DNA from: Mycolicibacterium gadium
GTDB lineage: Bacteria; Actinomycetota; Actinomycetes; Mycobacteriales; Mycobacteriaceae
DNA: 64,000 bases
Reading direction: 5' to 3'
Assembly: GCF_010728925.1 (NCBI RefSeq)
Contig: NZ_AP022608.1
Span: 1,736,001 to 1,800,000, forward strand
The position numbers and the translations under genes are program-made. Each line of letters begins with the position of its first letter. Within the stretch, counting starts at the first letter, position 1. The notes beneath the pieces were generated by a model. It searched no databases. It was not told the DNA's origin and saw only the letters and a list, made by a program, of their open reading frames with translations. Below are positions 23,653-33,914 of the stretch, one piece after another.

Positions 23653-25275
23653 GTGGCTGGCCGCCAGTTCTCACTGATCGTCGGCTATGGCACCGATATG
23701 GGCAACGCCGAGGATGCGGCGATGACGTTCACCGAGATGCTCGAAACCGTCGGCATCGAAGCCGAGGCCATCGAGCTCAACCAGATCGATGTCGACGAAT
23801 TGCAGACGGCCACACACTTCATCGCCGTCACGTCGACCTTCGGCGACGGCGAGTTCCCCGACAACGCCACCCTGTTCTGGGAGGCGATCAGCGGTGAGAC
23901 CGAGCGACTCGAGCAACTCAATTTCGCGGTGCTGGCACTCGGTGACACCTCCTACGACCTGTTCTGCCACGCGGGCAAGCTGCTGGACGAGCGACTAGAG
24001 GCACTCGGTGGCACCCGGATTGCCGATCGCGTCGACATCGACGGTTTCTACGAACAGCCGGCCAGGGCCTGGTCGACCGACGTCGTCAAAATCCTGGCCG
24101 CCGAGCGGACCGGCCCCGCTCCGGCCGCCGTCGCGGCCGCACCCGAGACGACCACGGTCGAACGACCGCCGAGCCGGGAGAGCAATCACGCCGTCGACGT
24201 CCGGCTGGTGGTCAACCGACTGCTGACCGCCCCGGAATCCGACAAGGAGGTCCGCCACTACGAGCTGGATCTCGCAGAGACCGGAATCGCTTACCAGGCA
24301 GGCGATTCGATCGCCGTGCACGCGAACAACGATCCCGTCCTGGTCGAGGCGATACTGACGCAGCTAGGCGTCGGACCCGACTACATCGTCGCCGGTCACG
24401 ACGAGCCGCTCGGCGTTCTGCTGACGGACAGTTTCGAAATTCGGATGCCGTCGCGCGCGCTGAAGGCATTGGTGGCAACCCGAACCACCGACGAACAGGC
24501 CACAGCCGCCCTCAGCAGTGACACGGCAGCCACGCGCGGGTCGTGGCTCTACGGCAAGGACGTCCTCGACCTGATCAGGCTGGGCCGCCTGAGCGCCGAC
24601 GAAGTGGTCGACACGCTGCGTCCCCTACAGTTCCGCGACTACTCGATTGCGTCGAGCCCGCTCACGCATTCCGATCGTGTGCACCTCACCGTCGCGACCG
24701 TGCGCTACAGCGCCGACGACCGCACGCATGGCGGTGTCGCGTCGACGTTCTTGGCCGAGCGCGGCGACACCGTGCGCGTGCACCTGCGTCCGAACAACCA
24801 CTTCCGACTGCCCGCCGACGACGTACCGATCATCATGATCGGCCCCGGCACCGGCATCGCGCCGTTCCGGGCGTTCCTCCAGGAGCGCCAGGCGAGCCGG
24901 GCGCGGGGACAGTCGTGGTTGTTCTTCGGCGACCGCCGCAGGGCCACCGACTTTCTGTACGGTGACGAGTTGCAGGGCTTCGTCGACTCGGGCACGCTTA
25001 CGCGACTCGACGTCGCATTCTCCCGCGACGGCACCGGGGGCGCCCCGAAAACCTATGTGCAGCAACGCATGCTGAAACACGCCGCGGAGTTCTTCGAGTG
25101 GCTGCAGGCCGGCGCGTACGTCTACGTCTGCGGTGATGCGGGCCGGATGGCCAAGGACGTCGACGCGACGTTGCACGACATCGTCGCCCGCAGTGGCGGA
25201 ATGGATGCGAATGCGGCGCACCAATATGTCAACGACCTCATCAAGTCGCACCGATATCTGCGCGACGTCTACTAG
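23653..25275 (+). CDS. Diflavin reductase (sulfite reductase flavoprotein / CPR-like)
   Basis: A 540-residue electron-transfer protein. An N-terminal flavodoxin domain has the FMN-binding YGTDMGNAEDAA and the TSTFGDGEFPDNA loop. After an Ala/Pro-rich linker near residue 155 comes a CPR-type FAD domain with RDYSIASSP (RxYSIASS). The NADPH domain follows, with MIGPGTGIAPFRAFLQER and YVCGDAGRMAKDV. It resembles CysJ and cytochrome P450 reductase, but no sulfite reductase hemoprotein gene is adjacent. An imperfect iron-regulator box upstream allows a ferric-siderophore reductase role. It could also feed the P450 at 11330. GTG at 23653 follows GAGGGGA. It converges on the amidohydrolase with 4 bases of overlap. 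Confidence 0.88.
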   Translation: MAGRQFSLIVGYGTDMGNAEDAAMTFTEMLETVGIEAEAIELNQIDVDELQTATHFIAVTSTFGDGEFPDNATLFWEAISGETERLEQLNFAVLALGDTSYDLFCHAGKLLDERLEALGGTRIADRVDIDGFYEQPARAWSTDVVKILAAERTGPAPAAVAAAPETTTVERPPSRESNHAVDVRLVVNRLLTAPESDKEVRHYELDLAETGIAYQAGDSIAVHANNDPVLVEAILTQLGVGPDYIVAGHDEPLGVLLTDSFEIRMPSRALKALVATRTTDEQATAALSSDTAATRGSWLYGKDVLDLIRLGRLSADEVVDTLRPLQFRDYSIASSPLTHSDRVHLTVATVRYSADDRTHGGVASTFLAERGDTVRVHLRPNNHFRLPADDVPIIMIGPGTGIAPFRAFLQERQASRARGQSWLFFGDRRRATDFLYGDELQGFVDSGTLTRLDVAFSRDGTGGAPKTYVQQRMLKHAAEFFEWLQAGAYVYVCGDAGRMAKDVDATLHDIVARSGGMDANAAHQYVNDLIKSHRYLRDVY

Positions 25276-26366
25276 CGGTAGACCCTGCCCCGCAGGATCA
25301 CCACGTCGGGCGCATTGACGACGGCGGCGCCCTGCCGCGGATCGTTCTGGTAGCAGACGAGATCGGCCGAGGCACCGTGCTCGATGCCAGGGCGGCCCAG
25401 CCATTCGCGGGCGGTCCAACAGGCCGCGCCCAGCGCCTCGGTCGCGCTCATCCCGATGCCCTTGAGCGCGTCGATCTCGTCCGAGATGCGGCCGTGAGCC
25501 ACCATGCTGCCCGCGTCGGTGCCCGCATAGATCGGCACGCCCGCCTCCCGCGCGGCGGCGATACGCGACGGGCACTTCTCGTAAAGATCTCGCATGTGCC
25601 GGCCATACGTCGGGAATTTCGTTGCGTTGTCCGCGATTCCGGGAAAGTTCTCGATATTGATCAACGTCGGCACCAGCGCCGTGCCGTGTTCGACCATCAG
25701 CTCGATGGTGTCGTCGGTCAGGCCGGTACCGTGCTCGATGCAGTCGATGCCTGCCTTGATGAGACCGGGCAGCGCGTCCTCGCTGAAGACGTGCGCCGTG
25801 ACGCGGGCGCCGTTGTCGTGGGCCGCATCGATCGCCGCCTTCAGCACGTCGTCGGACCACAGTGGAGCCAGATCGCCGACCTCGCGGTCGATCCAGTCGC
25901 CGACAAGCTTGACCCAGCCGTCGCCGAACCGCGCCTGTTCGGCGACGGCGACCGGCAGCTGGGACTGATCGTCCAATTCGATGGCGAACCCGCGCTGGTA
26001 GCGCTTGGGCCTGGCGAGGTGGCGGCCGGCCCGGATGATCCTCGGTAGGTCGTCGTGGTCGTCGAGGCTGCGGGTGTCGATGGGCGACCCGGCGTCACGC
26101 AGGAGCAAAGCGCCCGCGTCGCGCTCCGTCTCGGCCTGGGTGATGCACTCGTCGATGGTGTCGACAGGGCCGTGCTCACCCAATCCGACGTGGCAGTGCG
26201 CATCGACGAGCCCGGGAAGGATCCAGCCGTCAGCTCCGTCAGCACCGAAGACGGTCTCGGCGTCCGGCACCGGTTCGGCACTGAGCGTGCCGTCGACGAT
26301 CCACCACTCGACAGGTTGCTCATCGGGCAGCCCGCGACCCCGTATGTGCAGTGGTGGTGCAGACAT
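25272..26366 (-). CDS. Metal-dependent amidohydrolase (Rv2915c-like)
   Basis: A 364-residue TIM-barrel amidohydrolase. Metal ligands are visible as LVDAHCHVGLG (HxH), a WVKLVGDW lysine, VTAHVFSED, CIEHGTGL and the late YAGTDAGSM aspartate, which together suggest a binuclear imidazolonepropionase- or prolidase-like site. No signal peptide. The substrate is unknown. It is three bases downstream of ffh, as Rv2915c is of Rv2916c, so co-transcription is likely. The pknI and D-aminoacylase genes next to it in M. tuberculosis are missing here. Confidence 0.85.
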   Translation of the reverse strand: MSAPPLHIRGRGLPDEQPVEWWIVDGTLSAEPVPDAETVFGADGADGWILPGLVDAHCHVGLGEHGPVDTIDECITQAETERDAGALLLRDAGSPIDTRSLDDHDDLPRIIRAGRHLARPKRYQRGFAIELDDQSQLPVAVAEQARFGDGWVKLVGDWIDREVGDLAPLWSDDVLKAAIDAAHDNGARVTAHVFSEDALPGLIKAGIDCIEHGTGLTDDTIELMVEHGTALVPTLINIENFPGIADNATKFPTYGRHMRDLYEKCPSRIAAAREAGVPIYAGTDAGSMVAHGRISDEIDALKGIGMSATEALGAACWTAREWLGRPGIEHGASADLVCYQNDPRQGAAVVNAPDVVILRGRVYR

Positions 26367-26368
26367 GC

Positions 26369-27928
26369 CTAGTTCTGGCCCGGGAACTTGAACTTCGACA
26401 GATCGATGTTGGCGAGGCCGGGAGGAAGTTCGTCCAGTCCCTTGGGCATGTCGGAAAGGTCCGGGAATCCGGCGGGCATTCCCTGACCCAGCGGATTGCG
26501 CACCTTGGGTGGCGTCGGACCGCTTCCCTTTTTCCTACCCTTCTGCCCCTTCTTCTTGTTCTTCGCCGCCTTACGAGATGATCCCTTGCGCCCGAAGGGC
26601 ATACCCATCTGACCGGCCATCGACGACATCATCTTGCGCGCCTCGAAGAACCGGTCGACCAGCTGGTTGACCTCACCGACTGTGACCCCGGACCCGTTGG
26701 CGATGCGCAGCCGACGCGAACCGTTGATGATCTTGGGGTCTGCACGCTCGGCGGGCGTCATGCCACGGATGATCGCCTGCAACCGGTCGAGCGACTTGTC
26801 GTCGACGGCTGCCAGCGCGTCCTTCATCTGGCCCGCACCGGGCAGCATGCCCAGCAGGTTGCCGATCGGGCCCATTTTGCGGATCGCCAGCATCTGCTCG
26901 AGGAAGTCCTCCAGCGTGAGCTCGCCGCTGCCGATCTTGGCGGCGGCTTCCTCTGCCTGTTGCGCGTCGAAGACCTGTTCGGCCTGCTCGATGAGGGTGA
27001 GCACGTCGCCCATGCCGAGAATCCGGCTGGCCATCCGGTCGGGGTGGAAGATGTCGAAATCCTCGAGCTTCTCGCCCGCGGACGCGAAGAGGATCGGCAC
27101 ACCGGTGATCTCACGCACCGACAGCGCGGCACCGCCGCGCGCGTCGCCATCGAGCTTGGTCAGCACCACGCCGGTGAAGCCGACGCCTTCGCGGAACGCC
27201 TCGGCGGTGTTGACGGCGTCCTGACCGATCATCGCGTCGAGCACGAAGATCACTTCGTCGGGGTTGACGGCGTCGCGAATGGCGCCGGCCTGCCGCATGA
27301 GCTCCTCGTCGATGCCGAGGCGGCCCGCGGTGTCGACGATGACGACGTCGTGGTGCCTGGCCTTGGCCTCGGCGATACCTGCCGATGCCACCGCGACCGG
27401 ATCGCCGGGCGCCGAATCGTCGGATCCCTCGGCGGTGCCGGGGTGCGGCGCGAAGACGTCGACGCCCGCTCGCTGGCCGACGATCTGGAGCTGGTTGACT
27501 GCGCCGGGCCGCTGCAGGTCACACGCCACGAGCAGCGGAGTATTCCCTTGGTCTTTAAGCCATTTGGCAAGCTTGCCGGCCAGCGTGGTCTTACCGGAAC
27601 CCTGCAGACCCGCCAGCATGATCACTGTCGGCGGGGTCTTCGAGAACGCCAGCCGGCGCGTCTCCCCGCCGAGGATGGCGATGAGTTCCTCGTTGACGAT
27701 CTTGACGACCTGCTGGGCGGGGTTCAGGGCGCCCGACACCTCGGCGCCCTTGGCGCGCTCCTTGATGCGTGCGACGAAGTCGCGCACCACCGGCAGCGAC
27801 ACGTCCGCTTCGAGCAGGGCCAACCGAATCTCGCGGGTCGTCGCGTCGATGTCGGCGTCGGACAACCGCCCCTTGCCGCGCAGCCCCGCCAGCGCGCCGG
27901 TCAATCGGTCGGAAAGCGATTCAAACAC
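26369..27928 (-). CDS. ffh: Signal recognition particle protein Ffh (SRP54)
   Basis: A 519-residue GTPase that binds 4.5S RNA and signal sequences of nascent membrane proteins, working with FtsY. The N and G domains have GLQGSGKTTLAGKLA, DTAGRLGIDEELM and TKLDGDARGG. The methionine-rich M domain is about residues 330-460 (MLAIRKMGPIGNLLGMLPG). A Gly/Lys-rich tail follows (KNKKKGQKGRKKG) with a Pro-rich end. It is a little longer than E. coli Ffh, as is usual in mycobacteria (Rv2916c equivalent). Confidence 0.97.
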   Translation of the reverse strand: MFESLSDRLTGALAGLRGKGRLSDADIDATTREIRLALLEADVSLPVVRDFVARIKERAKGAEVSGALNPAQQVVKIVNEELIAILGGETRRLAFSKTPPTVIMLAGLQGSGKTTLAGKLAKWLKDQGNTPLLVACDLQRPGAVNQLQIVGQRAGVDVFAPHPGTAEGSDDSAPGDPVAVASAGIAEAKARHHDVVIVDTAGRLGIDEELMRQAGAIRDAVNPDEVIFVLDAMIGQDAVNTAEAFREGVGFTGVVLTKLDGDARGGAALSVREITGVPILFASAGEKLEDFDIFHPDRMASRILGMGDVLTLIEQAEQVFDAQQAEEAAAKIGSGELTLEDFLEQMLAIRKMGPIGNLLGMLPGAGQMKDALAAVDDKSLDRLQAIIRGMTPAERADPKIINGSRRLRIANGSGVTVGEVNQLVDRFFEARKMMSSMAGQMGMPFGRKGSSRKAAKNKKKGQKGRKKGSGPTPPKVRNPLGQGMPAGFPDLSDMPKGLDELPPGLANIDLSKFKFPGQN

Positions 27929-28053
27929 GCGGTCCAGCCTAACTTCTCCCAGGCGGCACCAGGGTCAGCCGGGTACGCCCACGTCGTTCATCTGCTCGAA
28001 GGTCTTCTTCATGTCACCACGCCCGGGGTATCCAACCTCTCAGGTCAGTACAA

Positions 28054-30531
28054 CTAACTGGCCTCCGAAACCGGTTTCGCGGGCGGCGGGGTGGGCAGGA
28101 CCGCGTACAGGTCGCGCTCGAGGTCGGCCCGAACGGCATTGCCGTCTCCGACGGCGACGATTCCGAACAGGTCGACCACCGACGATCCGAGGGTGGTGAC
28201 CTTCGCCCAGGCGATGTCGACGCCGTCCCGTTCGAACACCGCAGTCAGCCTCGCCAACAGGCCGGTGCGGTCGGCGCTGCGGATCTGTACCACCAGCTCG
28301 CCCGGGGCAGCACCTTCGGACCACAGGATCCGCGGCGGGGCGACCACATGATTGATCGGGACCGCGTCCGGTACTTCTCCCGCACGCGCCGTTCCGTATT
28401 GCGCGGCCTCGCGATCACGCTTGTCCAACGATGCGAGCGCATCGAGGTCGCCGTCGAGGGCCAGGATCCACTGCTGCCGCAACAGTTCGGCCGCCGGCGG
28501 AGCACCGAAATGCGGCGACACGACGAAGGTGTTGATCGCCGAACCCGCGTGTCCGTTGACCGATGCCGAATGCACACGCAGCGAGTTGAGCGCCAGCACA
28601 CCCGCGGCCTTGGACAACAGTCCACGACGGTCCGGCGCGATCATCGTGATGTTGTAGATGTGGGGGCTGTCGGCAGGCGTGATCTCAACGTGCACGCCGA
28701 CCTCGGCGGCCAGCGAAAGATACCGGGGGTCAATGGGATCAGGCCGCGGCAGTGGGTCACCGGCCATCACCAGCCGGCAGCGGTGCACGAGATCGCCGAT
28801 GAGCGAGGCCTTCCAATCGCCCCACACTCCGGGTCCGGTGGCCAGTGAGTCCGCCTCGGCAAGCGCATGCAGTAGTTCGAGCACGACGTGGTCGCCGTCG
28901 AGCGCGTTGACCACCGCCGCAATGGTGTTGGGGTCCTGCAGATCGCGCCTCGTGGCGGTGTGCGGCAACAGCAGGTGGTGCCGCACCACCTTGGACAGAA
29001 TCTCCACATCCGACGGCCACAGGCCGAGTCGGGTGCCGATCTGAACCGCCAGCTCGGCACCGATGATGCTGTGGTCGCCGCCGCGGCCCTTTCCGATGTC
29101 ATGGCACAGCGCACCGAGAACCAGCAGATCCGGCCGCGACACCCTAGTGGTTAGGGCGCTTGCTCGCGAGACGGTTTCGACGAGATGACGGTCAACCGTC
29201 CAGATGTGAACGACGTCGCGCGGCGGGAGGTCGCGCACGGCGCCCCATTCCGGAAACAGCCTGCCCCACAGACCTGTTCGATCAAGCGCCTCGATGGTGG
29301 CCACAGCCGCGGGGCCCGCGCCCAGCATGACGAGCAGGTCTTTGAGCGCCTGGCGAGGCCACGGGGTACGCAGCTCGGGTGCGGTTTCGGCGAGGCGGGC
29401 CAGCGTGGAAGCCGCCATGGGCAGGCCGGTGTTGGCCGAGGCGGCCGCCACGCGCAGGATCAGACCCGGATCACGTTCGGGACGGGCGTCGCGGGCAAGG
29501 ATGACTTCACCCGCGAACTCGATCACACCTTCGTCGAGGGGTCGGCGCGCAGGCCTGCGGAACGCCGAGAGTCCGCGTCTGGGAAGTGCGTTGCCTGCGG
29601 TGCGAATTCCGGCGTCGACGTAGAAGCTGATGGTGCGGGCGGCGTCGGAAAGCATGCGCGCCAACTCGAACCGGTCACCGATCTGCAGCGCGGCGCCGAT
29701 CTCGTCGGCGTGCTGGGCGAGCAACAACTCCCGGCCGCGCCCAGCCACCCGATGCAATTCGGTACGTACGTTCAGCAGCGTCATGTGCGCCTCACCGAGA
29801 GTTTCGGTGGGCGACGCCAGGGATCGGCTGGGATAGACATCGGCGAGCTGGGCGATCGCCAACGCGTTGAGCAGTTGAACATCGCGCAGGCCGCCGCGTC
29901 CGCACTTGAGGTCGGGCTCCGCGCGGTGGGCGATCTCGCCGCTGCGCTGCCACCGCGCCCGGGTGTGCTCGACGAGTTCGTCGAAACGCGAAGCGACGCC
30001 GGTACGCCACTGCCGCCGCGCTCCCCCGATCAACAGGGCCGACAGATCCGCATCGCCCGCGATGTGCCGCGCTTCGAGCATGGCCAGCCCCGCGGAGATG
30101 TCTTCGCTGGCAACCGTCAACGCCTCGGGTACGGTGCGCACACTGTGGTCGATACGAATATTCGCGTCCCACAACGGATACCACATCAGCTCGGCGACCT
30201 GGCCGACGACATCATGCGGCATGTTGTCGTGCAGCAGTGTCAGGTCCAGGTCCGAATAGGGCACCAGCTCGCCACGGCCCAACCCACCGGTCGCGACAAG
30301 GGCGAAGCCGCTGGTGGGGGTGATGCCGATCTCGGCGGCCTTTGTGGTGAGCCAGAATTCGTGCAAATCGAGCAGCGCGTCGCGTAACGCAGCCGAATCC
30401 AGCTGCCGGGGACCGTTGGTCAATAGCTGTTCGGCGGCGGCGGAAAGGTCGGTCGCGGGTCGTAACGAACCCGCCGCCGGGGGTTCCCATCGAGGGGCCC
30501 CGGCGGCGGAATCTGGTTTCTGCTCAGTCAT
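28054..30531 (-). CDS. glnD: [Protein-PII] nucleotidyltransferase / removing enzyme GlnD
   Basis: An 825-residue nitrogen-sensing enzyme that modifies the PII protein; in actinobacteria it adenylylates rather than uridylylates. The nucleotidyltransferase site is [20 protein letters not shown]. The HD domain is [18 protein letters not shown]. Two C-terminal ACT domains carry [18 protein letters not shown] and [16 protein letters not shown]. The ATG at 30531 is chosen because GGGGAGGACAC lies before it; the extra upstream 11 codons lack support. It is third in the leftward amt-glnB-glnD operon. Confidence 0.95.
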   Translation of the reverse strand: MTEQKPDSAAGAPRWEPPAAGSLRPATDLSAAAEQLLTNGPRQLDSAALRDALLDLHEFWLTTKAAEIGITPTSGFALVATGGLGRGELVPYSDLDLTLLHDNMPHDVVGQVAELMWYPLWDANIRIDHSVRTVPEALTVASEDISAGLAMLEARHIAGDADLSALLIGGARRQWRTGVASRFDELVEHTRARWQRSGEIAHRAEPDLKCGRGGLRDVQLLNALAIAQLADVYPSRSLASPTETLGEAHMTLLNVRTELHRVAGRGRELLLAQHADEIGAALQIGDRFELARMLSDAARTISFYVDAGIRTAGNALPRRGLSAFRRPARRPLDEGVIEFAGEVILARDARPERDPGLILRVAAASANTGLPMAASTLARLAETAPELRTPWPRQALKDLLVMLGAGPAAVATIEALDRTGLWGRLFPEWGAVRDLPPRDVVHIWTVDRHLVETVSRASALTTRVSRPDLLVLGALCHDIGKGRGGDHSIIGAELAVQIGTRLGLWPSDVEILSKVVRHHLLLPHTATRRDLQDPNTIAAVVNALDGDHVVLELLHALAEADSLATGPGVWGDWKASLIGDLVHRCRLVMAGDPLPRPDPIDPRYLSLAAEVGVHVEITPADSPHIYNITMIAPDRRGLLSKAAGVLALNSLRVHSASVNGHAGSAINTFVVSPHFGAPPAAELLRQQWILALDGDLDALASLDKRDREAAQYGTARAGEVPDAVPINHVVAPPRILWSEGAAPGELVVQIRSADRTGLLARLTAVFERDGVDIAWAKVTTLGSSVVDLFGIVAVGDGNAVRADLERDLYAVLPTPPPAKPVSEAS

Positions 30532-30610
30532 TCCGTGTCCTCCCCGGCCCTTACCCTCAAACATTCACGGTGCAACGGCCGGGCGATGACCTCTTATTTC
30601 ATCAGGCTGG

Positions 30611-30982
<372 letters not shown>

Positions 30983-32347
30983 TCAGGCGAGCTCATAAGC
31001 CGTTTCAGCGTGTTCGGTTTCATCGATACCAGTTTCTTCGTCCTCAGTGGAAACTCGCCAGCCCAACGGCTTCACGATGAACGCGATGATTACGGTCATG
31101 ATGCCGGTGAAGATGACTGCCACCAAGGCGATTACCGTTTGCACCACCAGCTGCTGGACACCGCCGCCGAGGAACAGACCCGTATCGGTCGCGAAGAAAC
31201 CGATCGCGACAGTGCCCCAGAGACCCGCGACGAGATGGACACCGACGACGTCGAGCGAGTCGTCGTATCCGAACTTGTACTTCAGTCCGATCGCCAGGGC
31301 AGACAAGATGCCCGCGATCGCGCCGAGAACCAGCGACCAGACCGGGGTGAGAGCCCCGCAGGCCGGCGTGATTGCGACGAGACCGGCGACGATGCCCGAT
31401 GCGGCGCCGACGCTGGTCGCGTGTCCGTCGCGGATGCGCTCCACCAAGAGCCAGGACAGCATCGCAGCGGCGGTGGCCGCCGTGGTGTTGACCCAGACCT
31501 GGCCGGCGATCATGTCTGCCGCACCCTCGGAGCCCACGTTGAATCCGAACCACCCGAACCACAGGATCGCGGCACCCAGCATCACGAATGGGATGTTGTG
31601 CGGACGATACGGCGTCTTGCCGAACCCGGCCCGCTTGCCCAGCAGCAGCGCCAGCACCAACGCGGCCATACCGGCGTTGATGTGAACGACGGTGCCGCCG
31701 GCGAAGTCGATCGGCGCCACATTCGCCAACTCGGCTTCCGCGTCATAACCGAAAAGCCAAGACGCAATGCCGTTCTCGGCACCCGAAAGCATGCCGCCAC
31801 CCCACACCATATGCGAGAGCGGAAAATACACCAGCGTGGCCCAGATACCACCGAACAGCAGCCACGTTCCGAACTTCATCCGCTCGGCGACCGCGCCACT
31901 GATCAGCGCGACGGTGATCACGGCGAAGGTGAGCTGAAAACCCACCCAGACAATCGCGGGCACCGAACCGAAGCCACCGAGGACATACAGCGTGTCCTCG
32001 CCGACTTCCTTGGTTTCCAGAAGCTGACTCACCCCGAATAGGGATATCGGATTGTCGAAGATGAGGCCCGGGTCGGCGCCGGTGTGCGCCGAAGCGAACG
32101 ACATCGAATAGCCCCAGAGGATGTAGATGACGCTGACGACTCCTATTGAGCCGAACGACATCATCATCATGTTGAGCACCGACTTTTGCCGGGATAGTCC
32201 ACCGTAGAAGAACGCCAGGCCAGGTGTCATGAACAACACCAGAGCCGCGGCGGTCAGCACCCAGGCGGTGTCGCCCGCGCTCAGCCCGTCCGGGCCGAAC
32301 GGTGCGAATGCATCGTCAGGTAGTACTAGAGGTACGGCTGAAACCAC
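30983..32347 (-). CDS. amt: Ammonium transporter
   Basis: A 454-residue AmtB/Rh-family channel with 11 transmembrane segments. Recognisable blocks are FFYGGLSRQKSVLNMMMMSF, the GALFA-type region, FAGGTVVHINAGMAALVLAL and LGAAILWFGWFGFNVGSEGA. The start is set at GTG 32347, nine bases after AAGGAGG; the frame runs further up, into regulatory DNA. The mature protein probably begins after a short hydrophobic leader. First gene of the amt-glnB-glnD operon, under an apparent GlnR array. Confidence 0.96.
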   Translation of the reverse strand: MVSAVPLVLPDDAFAPFGPDGLSAGDTAWVLTAAALVLFMTPGLAFFYGGLSRQKSVLNMMMMSFGSIGVVSVIYILWGYSMSFASAHTGADPGLIFDNPISLFGVSQLLETKEVGEDTLYVLGGFGSVPAIVWVGFQLTFAVITVALISGAVAERMKFGTWLLFGGIWATLVYFPLSHMVWGGGMLSGAENGIASWLFGYDAEAELANVAPIDFAGGTVVHINAGMAALVLALLLGKRAGFGKTPYRPHNIPFVMLGAAILWFGWFGFNVGSEGAADMIAGQVWVNTTAATAAAMLSWLLVERIRDGHATSVGAASGIVAGLVAITPACGALTPVWSLVLGAIAGILSALAIGLKYKFGYDDSLDVVGVHLVAGLWGTVAIGFFATDTGLFLGGGVQQLVVQTVIALVAVIFTGIMTVIIAFIVKPLGWRVSTEDEETGIDETEHAETAYELA

Positions 32348-32412
32348 TTTGTGTGAACCTCCTTGCGAAATGCGCCGAGAGATCGGCCTCCCGAAGAGAC
32401 TCTTTGGTGCGC

Positions 32413-32482
32413 GTTTCACTGGTGATGCGCTCACGTTTCGAAAATGTGAACGCAACCGCCAACACGGTTACGCTCATGTTTC
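32413..32482 (-). promoter_or_regulatory. GlnR-like binding array upstream of amt-glnB-glnD
   Basis: On the leftward strand the half-sites read GAAAC-N6-GTAAC, then after a degenerate unit TTCAC-N6-GAAAC-N6-GCATC-N6-GAAAC. Half-sites recur about every 11 bp, so they face one side of the helix. This matches the reported GlnR pattern gTnAC-N6-GaAAC. The array ends 65 bases upstream of the amt start. Confidence 0.65.
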
Positions 32483-32530
32483 ACCGACGAACTCGCGGGA
32501 TAATGCACCGACGAAAGCTGCAGCCGCTGA

Positions 32531-33889
32531 CTAACCGAGCAACGCGTCCACGAACGCCGCCGGCTCGAACGGAGCGAGATCGTCCGGGCCCTCGCCCAGA
32601 CCGACGAGTTTCACGGGCACACCCAACTCCTGCTGCACGCGGAACACGATCCCGCCTTTCGCGGTGCCGTCGAGTTTGGTGAGCACAACGCCGGTGATGT
32701 CGACGACTTCGGCAAACACGCGGGCCTGTGGCAGACCGTTCTGGCCGATCGTGGCATCGAGCACCAGCAGCACCTCGTCGACCTCGGCGCGACGGCTCAC
32801 CACACGCTTGACCTTGCCCAGTTCGTCCATCAGGCCGGTCTTGGTGTGCAGGCGTCCCGCGGTGTCGATGACCACCACGTCGGCACCGGTCTCGACGCCG
32901 ACGTCGACGGCGTCGAACGCCACCGACGCGGGGTCGGCGCCCTCGGCGCCGCGCACTACCTGCGCGCCGACGCGAGACGCCCAGCTCTGTAACTGGTCCG
33001 CTGCGGCCGCGCGGAAGGTGTCGGCGGCACCCAGGACGACGCGGCGTCCGTCGGCCACCAGCACCCGAGCCAGCTTTCCGACGGTCGTCGTCTTGCCGGT
33101 GCCGTTGACGCCCACGACCAGCAGCACGGACGGCTTGTCGGCGTGCGGAAGCGCCCTGATGGACCGATCCAGGTCGGGCTGCAACTCGTCGATCAAGACG
33201 TGGCGCAGCACGGCGCGGGCGTCCGCCTCGTTACGCACCTGGCTGCTGGCCATCCGCGCACGCAACGCCGCGACGACCGAATCCGTCGCCGCCGGGCCCA
33301 GGTCGGCGATCAGGAGGGTGTCCTCGACGTCCTGCCAGGAGTCTTCATCGAGGTCGCCACCGCCGAGCAGGCCGAGCATGCTGCGGCCCAGCGTGCTCTG
33401 CGACTTGGCGAGGCGGCCCCGCAGCCTCTCCAGGCGGCCCTCGGCCGGGGCGATCTCGTCGAGCGCGGGCGCTTCAGGCTCGGCGGGGGCTGCAGGCTCG
33501 GCAGGCGCTGCCGGCTCGGCGGGCGCTTCAGGCTCTGCGGGGGCTGCCGGTTCGGCTGGGGCCGTCGGCGGCTGTTCGACGACCGGGGGTTCCGGCAGCA
33601 GTACGTCGGCGATCACCCGCTTCGGGGCGTCCCGCGGAATGGTGGCATCATCGCCGACGGCGGGTAGCCCGTCGGTATCGATCCGTTCGACCGGCTCAGC
33701 GGGCGCTGATTGCGAGAACGTGATGGTGGACGAGGCGGTGTAGCCGCCCGAGCGGTCGAGAGGAGTGGCGGTGTCCTTGGACGACAAACTGACCCGTCGG
33801 CGCCGGTACCGCACCAGGCCCACGATTAGCGCGGTCACGAGTAAAACGGCGATGACCGCGATCGCGATCCACAGCTCGACAGTCACCAC
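32531..33889 (-). CDS. ftsY: Signal recognition particle receptor FtsY
   Basis: A 452-residue GTPase that docks SRP-ribosome complexes at the membrane. The N-terminal segment ELWIAIAVIAVLLVTALIVG is a membrane anchor followed by RYRRRR. Residues about 105-145 are a Pro-Ala-Glu repeat (units of PAEPAA). The NG domain has GVNGTGKTTTVGKLA, DTAGRLHTKTGLM and TKLDGTAKGG. Transmembrane anchoring and the repeat are usual for actinobacterial FtsY, although the repeat length varies. Rv2921c equivalent; it sits between amt and smc. Confidence 0.96.
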   Translation of the reverse strand: MVTVELWIAIAVIAVLLVTALIVGLVRYRRRRVSLSSKDTATPLDRSGGYTASSTITFSQSAPAEPVERIDTDGLPAVGDDATIPRDAPKRVIADVLLPEPPVVEQPPTAPAEPAAPAEPEAPAEPAAPAEPAAPAEPEAPALDEIAPAEGRLERLRGRLAKSQSTLGRSMLGLLGGGDLDEDSWQDVEDTLLIADLGPAATDSVVAALRARMASSQVRNEADARAVLRHVLIDELQPDLDRSIRALPHADKPSVLLVVGVNGTGKTTTVGKLARVLVADGRRVVLGAADTFRAAAADQLQSWASRVGAQVVRGAEGADPASVAFDAVDVGVETGADVVVIDTAGRLHTKTGLMDELGKVKRVVSRRAEVDEVLLVLDATIGQNGLPQARVFAEVVDITGVVLTKLDGTAKGGIVFRVQQELGVPVKLVGLGEGPDDLAPFEPAAFVDALLG

Positions 33890-33914
33890 GTCATTGTCTC
33901 AGGAGGGGTAGCCG

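Noticed and set aside
27966..28013. A 15-codon leftward frame (MKKTFEQMNDVGVPG) between glnD and ffh
   Set aside because: Too short to support from coding statistics, with a weak ribosome site. It could be chance in the intergenic region.
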